From Parachlamydiales bacterium (lineage in GTDB: Bacteria > Chlamydiota > Chlamydiia > Chlamydiales > SM23-39), in NCBI GenBank assembly GCA_020058465.1, contig JAGVDZ010000051.1, positions 1 through 10,923 of the forward strand: a DNA stretch of 10,923 bases. The letters are read 5' to 3'. This document shows positions 6,472 to 10,923 of the stretch, one piece after another. The position numbers and the translations under genes are program-made. The notes below the pieces were generated by a model. That model had not been told where the DNA came from and made no database searches. It saw only the letters and a program-made list of their open reading frames with translations. Numbering within the stretch: position 1 is the stretch's first letter; every line of letters begins with the position of its first letter.

Positions 6472-6612
6472 AATACCACTCGTGAGAAATAAATTCACAT
6501 TTGAGCGTGTCAAATCTGCCGAAAAGATCGTCTGAGGCATCTGGCCACCGCCAGCAGGCACCCGATTTATAGTCGGGTGGCACGAACCCTATATCCTACG
6601 ATCTCTGGACAA
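6472..6612 (-). promoter_or_regulatory. rpsI-miaB gap, structured probable miaB leader
   Basis: With the ATG at 6471, 141 nt separate rpsI and miaB. On the miaB sense strand the first half is GC-rich and carries two adjacent hairpins: CACCCGA/TCGGGTG with loop CTATAAA (6559-6579), then CTGGC/GCCAG with loop GGTG (6541-6554). The second half, toward miaB, becomes AT-rich. Neither hairpin is directly followed by a T tract, so they are not typical intrinsic terminators; a four-T run lies about 20 nt further on. They may act in mRNA processing, stability or control of miaB. Confidence 0.55.
6559..6579 (-). ncRNA. Hairpin mimicking a tRNA-Tyr anticodon arm
   Basis: On the - strand a perfect 7-bp stem (CACCCGA with TCGGGTG) closes a 7-nt loop, CTATAAA. 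Numbered as an anticodon loop this gives C32, U33, A34, U35, A36, A37, A38. Bacterial tRNA-Tyr loops read CUGUAAA, so only position 34 differs. No D arm, T arm with TTCGAAT or acceptor stem can be drawn around it, so it is not a functional tRNA. It could be a regulatory mimic, a tRNA relic or chance. Confidence 0.4.
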
Positions 6613-7002
6613 TTATCGCTTCGAGTACTGGAAGCGCTTCCGAGCTTTTTTGCGCCCGTACTTCTTGCGCTCTTTTTTTCTAGGATCTCGGGTCAGATAC
6701 CCAAGCTCCTTCAAAGGGGCGCGTAGCTCATCATCGGAGCTGACAAGAGCACGAGCAATGCCGAGGCGGGTGGCTGTAGCCTGAGCTTCAAGACCGCCTC
6801 CTTTGACACGAATGACTAAATCTAACTTATTGAGGCTTGAAAATTTTGCAATCGGAGCGAGAATGAGATCCCTTTGGAGAGAAAGGGGAAAGTATTCCTC
6901 AATCGTACGGCCATTGACATCGATAATACCATTGCCAGGTCGCAGGCGGACAGAGGAGACAGCTGTCTTTCTTCTTCCAACTCCAATCATTTCTTTCTTC
7001 AT
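6613..7002 (-). CDS. rpsI: Small ribosomal subunit protein uS9
   Basis: S9 is a 30S head protein whose basic C-terminal tail reaches the anticodon loop of P-site tRNA. The 129-aa length is normal. Family hallmarks appear in order: GVGRRKTA at 7-14, Pro-Gly-Asn-Gly near 22-25, Val-Asn-Gly-Arg (29-32), VKGGG (about 66-70), Leu-Gly-Ile-Ala-Arg-Ala-Leu, Leu-Thr-Arg-Asp-Pro-Arg, and the terminal [17 protein letters not shown] tail. The Ala-Thr-Arg-Leu-Gly variant and Phe-Pro-Leu-Ser-Leu-Gln-Arg fit Chlamydiota as I recall them. The ATG at 7002 is 22 bp after the rplM stop and is preceded by GGAAAGGA about 10 nt upstream, a usable Shine-Dalgarno, so the start is well supported. An ATG at 6990 would cut into the conserved N-terminus. 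The rplM-rpsI order is the usual bacterial pair. Confidence 0.98.
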   Translation of the reverse strand: MKKEMIGVGRRKTAVSSVRLRPGNGIIDVNGRTIEEYFPLSLQRDLILAPIAKFSSLNKLDLVIRVKGGGLEAQATATRLGIARALVSSDDELRAPLKELGYLTRDPRKKERKKYGRKKARKRFQYSKR

Positions 7003-7024
7003 AAAGGGGTGGTCCTTTCCTGGG

Positions 7025-7471
7025 TTAGGCGTTTACATGAACTGGTTGTTGTGCCTGCATGGGATGAGTATTTCCTGTGTAGACTCTGAGATGCCTCAAT
7101 TGTTGCTGCCCGAGGCGAGTTTTTGGCATCATCCCCCTGATAGCTCGGTTCAGGATATAAGAGGGCTTACGGGCCATCATCACCCGGTAAGGGGTCTCTC
7201 TAAGGCCCCCAATGTAGCCCGTGTACTCCCGGTAGATCTTCCTGGCTTCTTTCATCCCAGTCACAGTGACTAGGTCAGCATTGATAATCACCACGCCGTC
7301 CCCGCAGTCGATATGGGGGGTATAGTCGGGACGGTGTTTACCTCTTAAAATCTTTGTTACCTCAGAGGCGAAGCGACCCAGGGTTTTGCCCTTGGCATCA
7401 AGTAAAATCCACTTTTTACTACGACCGGCTTGGTCTTTCGTCAGTTGGAGTGTTTTATTCTTTGGGTTCAT
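7025..7471 (-). CDS. rplM: Large ribosomal subunit protein uL13
   Basis: L13 is an early-binding 50S protein that contacts 23S rRNA. The product is 148 aa. It carries the family core [13 protein letters not shown] (21-33), [20 protein letters not shown] (41-60), Val-Ile-Ile-Asn-Ala, Tyr-Thr-Gly-Tyr-Ile-Gly-Gly, and Gly-Met-Met-Pro-Lys-Thr-Arg-Leu-Gly. A roughly 20-residue N-terminal extension before the core and a short tail are like chlamydial L13 as I remember it, which supports the ATG at 7471 over an internal start. Only a weak GGA lies upstream. It stands 79 bp after the M32 gene on the same strand and 22 bp before rpsI; the pair is certainly co-transcribed, and read-through from the M32 gene is possible. 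Confidence 0.98.
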   Translation of the reverse strand: MNPKNKTLQLTKDQAGRSKKWILLDAKGKTLGRFASEVTKILRGKHRPDYTPHIDCGDGVVIINADLVTVTGMKEARKIYREYTGYIGGLRETPYRVMMARKPSYILNRAIRGMMPKTRLGQQQLRHLRVYTGNTHPMQAQQPVHVNA

Positions 7472-7550
7472 AAAGGAATGGTTCCACTCATTTAAATTGG
7501 CTATGGTACGAAATATCTTCTTTTTTAAGAAGAAAAAAGGGGTTGGCCTA
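7472..7550 (-). promoter_or_regulatory. Gap before rplM with a weak AT hairpin
   Basis: This 79-bp gap holds CTTCTT-TTTT-AAGAAG (7517-7532) next to six A residues. The same bases can pair differently, CTTTTTT with AAAAAAG, so two mutually exclusive stems are possible. It may be a weak terminator after the M32 gene. A promoter for rplM is expected here, but I see no good -35/-10 pair; TACCAT preceded by TTCTTA at 17 nt is the best and is poor. Confidence 0.25.
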
Positions 7551-9056
7551 TCAGAATTTCAGGGTCTTAAGGTGTTGTAAAAAAGGTTTCTCCGATAAGG
7601 GGCTTCCTGTGGCAGTGAGGATGAGTTCTGGTGTTGTAAACATCTTGCCATGTCGATGAATCGTCTGTTGTAGGAAGTGACGGATGAATGACAAATCTTT
7701 TTCTTCTAAGATCATAGCTTGCCAGTTTGGGTGCTCTTTTTGAAAAGAGGCAAAGAGCTGAAAAGCTCCCAGAGTGCCTAGGACGTAGGTGGGAAAATAA
7801 CCAAAAAGACCAGCTGCCCAATGGATATCTTGAAGACAACCTTCTCGGTCGTGGCGAGGGGTAATGCCTAAGTATTTCTTCATCAACTCATTCCAGACAA
7901 AAGGGAGATCTTGGACGCTTAGATCTTGACCGATCAAAGCCTGCTCAAGTTCAAAACGGAGCATCACGTGCAGTGGGTAGGTCATGTCATCGGCTTCAAC
8001 ACGAACAAAGGAGGGGCGCACGTGGTGGACTTCTTGGAATAAGGTGTCGAGTGAGATTTTCTTTAGAGTTGGGTGGAGGATCTTTTGAAGTTGAGGGTAG
8101 AATACTTGCCAAAAGGGTTTGCTTTTACCGATACAAATTTCCCAAAAACGGGATTGGCTCTCGTGGATAGAAATAGAAGCAGCTTGGCACAAGGGAGTTC
8201 CCCATAGGTTATGGGGTAGACCCATTTCATACATCGCGTGACCTGCTTCGTGAAGCACTGAATAAATATTGCTGAGAAAAGAGTTGGGGAGAAATCTTGT
8301 TGTAATGCGTTGATCAAGGGGGTGGATGGAGATCGAGCAGGGATGGGAAGACAGATCGAGACGGTATTGTTCAGGAGCCATAGGAAGCGTGGAAAGAAGA
8401 GACTGAGAGATAGCCCACTGTTTCGAATCAGATACATGAGCCTGTAACGCCTTCGATAAAGGGGGTTGGTTCTGGAGTGCTTTGGGGATAAGACGATCGA
8501 GAGAGGCTCGGAGGCGTCGGAACAAGGAGTGAACAGTTTTAAGGGGTATGGAAGGCTCGAAAGTATGCAACAGAGCTTCGTAAGGGTGCGTTTTATATCC
8601 GAGGAAAGAGGCTTTTTCACGACTGAATTGGACTACTTTTTCCAAATGGGGAGCAAAGAGTTGAAATTGGTTGGTTCGCTTAGCCTCTGCCCATACTTGG
8701 CTAGCTTGGGTCGTAATTTTTGAAAATTCTTCGACCCAAGGTTGAGGAAGGTTGTGGAGTTGTCTGTACTCTTTCGCCCACTCACGAAGGCAAGCTTTTT
8801 GTGTTGCCGTCAAATGGGGATCTTTGGCTTTCCCAGTGCGCAAAGAGACCCTCTTTGCTAAGAGTCGTTTGAATTCGGCAGATGTTTTTCGTGCGTGAAC
8901 TAAACTGGCAAGGGAACTCATCATATCAGAACGGTGAATCAAGCCGGCCTTGGGCATATGAGTCTCTAAGTCCCAGGTTTGTAGGTGCGCCATCGATTCG
9001 AAGATGGAGGTCTGTCGCGACAGACTGACTATTTCGTTATACAAGGAGTCAGGCAT
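7551..9056 (-). CDS. M32 (Taq-type) metallocarboxypeptidase
   Basis: A zinc carboxypeptidase that removes C-terminal residues from peptides in the cytoplasm, probably in peptide turnover. At 501 aa it has the normal family length. Conserved blocks: Ser-Ser-His-Pro (236-239) followed by Arg-Ile-Thr-Thr-Arg-Phe (250-255), the zinc motif HEAGH (269-273; ligands His269 and His273, catalytic Glu270), the third ligand Glu299 in HESQSRFWE, VRPSFVRVEADDMTYPLH (346-363), Tyr-Leu-Gly-Ile-Thr-Pro, and the C-terminal HWAAGLFGYFPTY (412-424). All expected catalytic residues are present. The ATG at 9056 lacks a clear Shine-Dalgarno. The gene follows lptG by 60 bp. A perfect 16-bp palindrome lies within codons 11-16. 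The assignment to M32 is secure; which peptides it cuts is not known. Confidence 0.95.
   Translation of the reverse strand: MPDSLYNEIVSLSRQTSIFESMAHLQTWDLETHMPKAGLIHRSDMMSSLASLVHARKTSAEFKRLLAKRVSLRTGKAKDPHLTATQKACLREWAKEYRQLHNLPQPWVEEFSKITTQASQVWAEAKRTNQFQLFAPHLEKVVQFSREKASFLGYKTHPYEALLHTFEPSIPLKTVHSLFRRLRASLDRLIPKALQNQPPLSKALQAHVSDSKQWAISQSLLSTLPMAPEQYRLDLSSHPCSISIHPLDQRITTRFLPNSFLSNIYSVLHEAGHAMYEMGLPHNLWGTPLCQAASISIHESQSRFWEICIGKSKPFWQVFYPQLQKILHPTLKKISLDTLFQEVHHVRPSFVRVEADDMTYPLHVMLRFELEQALIGQDLSVQDLPFVWNELMKKYLGITPRHDREGCLQDIHWAAGLFGYFPTYVLGTLGAFQLFASFQKEHPNWQAMILEEKDLSFIRHFLQQTIHRHGKMFTTPELILTATGSPLSEKPFLQHLKTLKF
9010..9025. repeat. Perfect 16-bp palindrome in the M32 gene start
   Basis: GTCTGTCGCGACAGAC reads the same on both strands, with no spacer. 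It covers codons for Ser-Leu-Ser-Arg-Gln-Thr near the N-terminus of the M32 gene. About 0.2 perfect 16-bp palindromes are expected by chance in a window this long. It has the symmetry of a dimeric repressor operator, about 35 nt inside the gene, but no known regulator is implied. Confidence 0.5.
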
Positions 9057-9095
9057 AAGCAGGCGGGTCCCAATTCGATTCCTGGACTGGGGGGA

Positions 9096-9125
9096 CTTGT
9101 ACTGGTTATCCTTCTTCTATGTCAA
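9096..9125 (-). promoter_or_regulatory. Possible promoter for the M32 gene
   Basis: A perfect -35 hexamer TTGACA (9125-9120) overlaps the last codons of lptG, and TACAAG (9101-9096) follows at 18 nt as a -10 that matches four of six bases but lacks the important final T. A start point near 9089 would give a leader of about 33 nt. The 60-bp gap is otherwise featureless apart from a six-G run. It may supply the M32 gene apart from lptFG transcription. Confidence 0.3.
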
Positions 9126-10160
9126 GGGCCTTGTTTGGTTCCATAAAGCTTGCATGACTTGTGGAATGCAAAGTGGTAAGCACATCCAAAAAGGGGAGAT
9201 CAGATTCTGTTCAGCGATGAGAAAAATAGCATCCATGGACGTAGCAAAGAGAAAAAAAGACATGAATGTAATAAAAAAAAAGGGGGCAGCTCGAGCGGCC
9301 CTTTGGAATTGAAAGGTTAAAGGTGCCAAAAAAGCGATGAAGGGGAGGATAAAAAGGGGGGATAGCCACTTGTGAATTCGAAGAGCAAGGCAAACATGGG
9401 GAGATTGGAACTTGACGTTACCAATGAGAGGTAGGCAGTTAGGTGGGGGGAGTCCATTGGTTGGCAGATTTTTCAGACAATCAAGGGAGGGGAAGGTTTC
9501 AACGGGCACCTGCTTTTCGAGAGTGAATCGACTCTCGTTGTTGTGTTGGACAGTGTTTTTGAAATAGCTGACTTGAAAGCCTAAAGGTTCTGGATGATTG
9601 AGTTCGAGTTTGTTGATATGCATGATCCTGTGGTCGGATAGGATCCAAAAAAGATCGGTCCATTGGTTAGCTGAGTTTGATGTTGCGGCATAGATAAGGA
9701 TACTTTGGTCGGGGAGATGGATGGATCGAAGGGGGGGGAGTGGTGATGTGTCCATGGAAGAAAGACGTTTTTCTTCTTTCCAATAGGTATAGGGAATCAG
9801 CCACTGGGCGTTGGCGTAACTGAGGAGGATAGATACAAAGCAAATGCCGTAGAAAGGGGACAAAACTCGGGAAGGGGACATCCCGGTGAGAAATAAGATG
9901 AGCAGCTCTTTTTGTTTTTGGAGCTCTAGCAGGACTTTTGAACAGGCAAGCAGGCAGCTTAAAAGGAGGAAAAAAGACATTTGATGTGTGATCGTGTGAA
10001 GTCTTGACATCCACCACTCAATTAGATGTTGTGGGTGAGTTAGGATGTGGACCCCATGGAGGATCGCATCGATAGCAAAGTAGATGCTCAATAACATGGA
10101 TACAATCAAAACCCAAGAGATGAGGAGTCGTTTCGTCAATAGTCGATCTACGAGAGTCAT
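9117..10160 (-). CDS. lptG: LptG/LptF-family (YjgP/YjgQ) lipopolysaccharide export permease
   Basis: LptF and LptG are the membrane subunits of the LptB2FG transporter, which lifts lipooligosaccharide out of the inner membrane toward the outer membrane. The 347-aa protein has the family layout: Thr-Leu-Val-Asp-Arg at the N-terminus, three membrane spans (about 12-33, 60-78, 100-122), a long periplasmic beta-jellyroll region (about 125-260), and three C-terminal spans (about 265-283, 292-312, 320-338). The linker Glu-Leu-Leu-Ile-Leu-Phe-Leu-Thr-Gly-Met-Ser-Pro-Ser-Arg (85-98) is a family hallmark. The frame is open further upstream to 10226, but the ATG at 10160 forms a 4-nt ATGA overlap with the stop of the preceding paralogue and fits the family start. 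A C8 tract (9731-9738) and a T9 tract (9273-9281) lie in the gene. LptG rather than LptF is inferred from being second in the pair. Confidence 0.88.
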   Translation of the reverse strand: MTLVDRLLTKRLLISWVLIVSMLLSIYFAIDAILHGVHILTHPQHLIEWWMSRLHTITHQMSFFLLLSCLLACSKVLLELQKQKELLILFLTGMSPSRVLSPFYGICFVSILLSYANAQWLIPYTYWKEEKRLSSMDTSPLPPLRSIHLPDQSILIYAATSNSANQWTDLFWILSDHRIMHINKLELNHPEPLGFQVSYFKNTVQHNNESRFTLEKQVPVETFPSLDCLKNLPTNGLPPPNCLPLIGNVKFQSPHVCLALRIHKWLSPLFILPFIAFLAPLTFQFQRAARAAPFFFITFMSFFLFATSMDAIFLIAEQNLISPFWMCLPLCIPQVMQALWNQTRPLT

Positions 10161-10923
10161 GACTGTCTGCGGAGTTGTTGAAATGTAAAAAAACAAGAGA
10201 AGAGATGAGGGAGAAAAAAGACACAAGGGGCTAGGTAGGGATTTGTTTTTAAGTCTTTGCCTAGGAGGAGAGAAATAGGAAGGAGGAGGGCAAAGCTACA
10301 GGGGATCAGCCATTTGCTCAGTAAAGATCGAGGAGCTCTAGGGAGGTGAAGAGCTGCAATGAAACCAACCCAAGCTAAGCTTAAGGGAGATAGAGAAAGG
10401 GTCACTCGTCTTTGAATTTCAGCATAAGATTGCCATTTAGTTTCAGGGTCTAGTTCAGCTCGGATTCTGAGCATCGGGATGCTGAGACACGAAGTATCGA
10501 GGTGGGTGGGTCCCTTTTTGAGAAGAAAGATGAGTTCTTGTGGATTCATTTGGGTCATTTGCTCTGTTTCAATCAGCCATTCGTCTTTTGCGGCATGAGG
10601 ACGAGCGAAACGAGTTGTGTGAGCAACTTCAATTTTGCCTTTGGAATAAACGAGCCGATCGATTGCTATCAGACTTGTTTGGGGGTGAAGTGAGGTTTGG
10701 TAGGCAAGGTACAGTGGGTGAATTTGATCAGAGTCGGCTGATCCACCTGAAAAAATCCAGGCATGTCTCGGCATTCGACTTAGGGAGGGGATTTGAAGTA
10801 GTTTTAGGGGTTGTTGTTCGAGAATGCTGGACAGCTCTTGACGCACTTTTCGCTTACACCAAGGGGTCAGATGACTCTGGATAGAAAAACTCAATAAGCA
10901 GATAGGTATCAATGCTATGGAAA
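10157..10923 (-). CDS. lptF: LptF-family permease, C-terminal part (5' end outside window)
   Basis: This is the C-terminal portion of a second YjgP/YjgQ permease, partner of the next gene in the LptB2FG complex. The frame stays open to the right edge; the TTG at 10912 is an internal Leu codon, so about the first 100 residues are missing. Counting that Leu as 1, the visible part begins in the third membrane span and the conserved Pro17-Trp18-x-x-Arg-Lys linker. A periplasmic domain follows (about 28-165), with Met-Asn-Pro-Gln-Glu-Leu (122-127), and then the family signature Glu-Ile-Gln-Arg-Arg-Val before the C-terminal spans (about 173-190, 197-219, 225-243). Its TGA stop overlaps the next ATG as ATGA, which indicates translational coupling and roughly equal synthesis of the two partners. 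Family is clear; the LptF label comes from gene order. Confidence 0.85.
   Translation of the reverse strand, partial: SIALIPICLLSFSIQSHLTPWCKRKVRQELSSILEQQPLKLLQIPSLSRMPRHAWIFSGGSADSDQIHPLYLAYQTSLHPQTSLIAIDRLVYSKGKIEVAHTTRFARPHAAKDEWLIETEQMTQMNPQELIFLLKKGPTHLDTSCLSIPMLRIRAELDPETKWQSYAEIQRRVTLSLSPLSLAWVGFIAALHLPRAPRSLLSKWLIPCSFALLLPISLLLGKDLKTNPYLAPCVFFLPHLFSCFFTFQQLRRQS

Noticed and set aside
6541..6620. Complete tRNA gene on the - strand around the CTATAAA loop
   Set aside because: Only the anticodon-like arm and one following hairpin can be drawn; no D arm, T arm or acceptor stem is present.
9060..9100. TTCGATT flanked by GGTCCC and CCTGG on the + strand, resembling a tRNA T arm
   Set aside because: The flanks do not pair as a 5-bp T stem and no other tRNA arms are visible.
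9004..9312. 102-codon open frame on the + strand
   Set aside because: It is antisense to the M32 and lptG genes, has no recognisable product and no promoter; it looks like a shadow of the real frames.
9518..9537. CGAGAGT/ACTCTCG inverted repeat in lptG, considered as a CIRCE-like operator
   Set aside because: It does not match the CIRCE arms or their 9-nt spacer, and it lies deep in a coding region; 7-bp repeats are common by chance.
10161..10226. Start of lptG at 10226
   Set aside because: It would add 22 residues overlapping lptF by about 70 nt; the ATG at 10160 gives the standard ATGA overlap and the family N-terminus.

Overview
The window most likely comes from a member of the Chlamydiota outside the genus Chlamydia. 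The L13 and S9 proteins carry chlamydial-type variants as I remember them (S9 with a Phe-Pro-Leu-x-Leu-Gln-Arg stretch and Ala-Thr-Arg-Leu-Gly in place of the usual Ala-Ile-Arg-His-Gly; L13 with an extended N-terminus and Gly-Met-Met-Pro-Lys-Thr). GlgB and LigA also read as chlamydial. Base composition looks close to the mid-40s % GC by eye, which does not fix a genus. This placement rests on remembered family sequences, not on a search.

Layout. On the + strand, the C-terminal two thirds of a glycogen branching enzyme (glgB, cut by the left edge) overlaps the start of ligA (NAD-dependent DNA ligase). LigA ends tail-to-tail, 5 bp from a leftward block that fills the rest of the window. Going leftward from the right edge, the order on the - strand is: the C-terminal part of an LptF-type permease (cut by the right edge), lptG (4-nt ATGA overlap), an M32 carboxypeptidase, rplM, rpsI, miaB, an unrecognised 249-aa protein behind an AT-rich gap with a good sigma70-like promoter, and a small membrane protein with an M50 (site-2 protease-like) zinc motif. 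No gap exceeds about 145 bp, so there is no long non-coding stretch.

How the genes fit together. LptF and LptG form the inner-membrane core that extracts lipooligosaccharide for the outer membrane. L13, S9 and MiaB all belong to translation. GlgB makes the branch points of glycogen, and LigA seals nicks in DNA. The M50-like and 249-aa proteins are the unexplained part.

What deserves a second look. First, the rpsI-miaB gap encodes, on the miaB sense strand, a 7-bp stem with the 7-nt loop CUAUAAA. This is nearly a tRNA-Tyr anticodon loop, the kind of substrate MiaB modifies, and it sits in the likely miaB leader. Second, a perfect 12-bp inverted repeat with a 2-nt centre lies inside the 249-aa gene. 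Third, GlgB keeps its catalytic residues but has lost a normally conserved loop. Fourth, a compact M50-like protein has plausible zinc ligands. There are also a perfect 16-bp palindrome in the M32 gene, two C8 tracts and one T9 tract in coding sequence. No CRISPR array, insertion sequence, rRNA or complete tRNA was seen.
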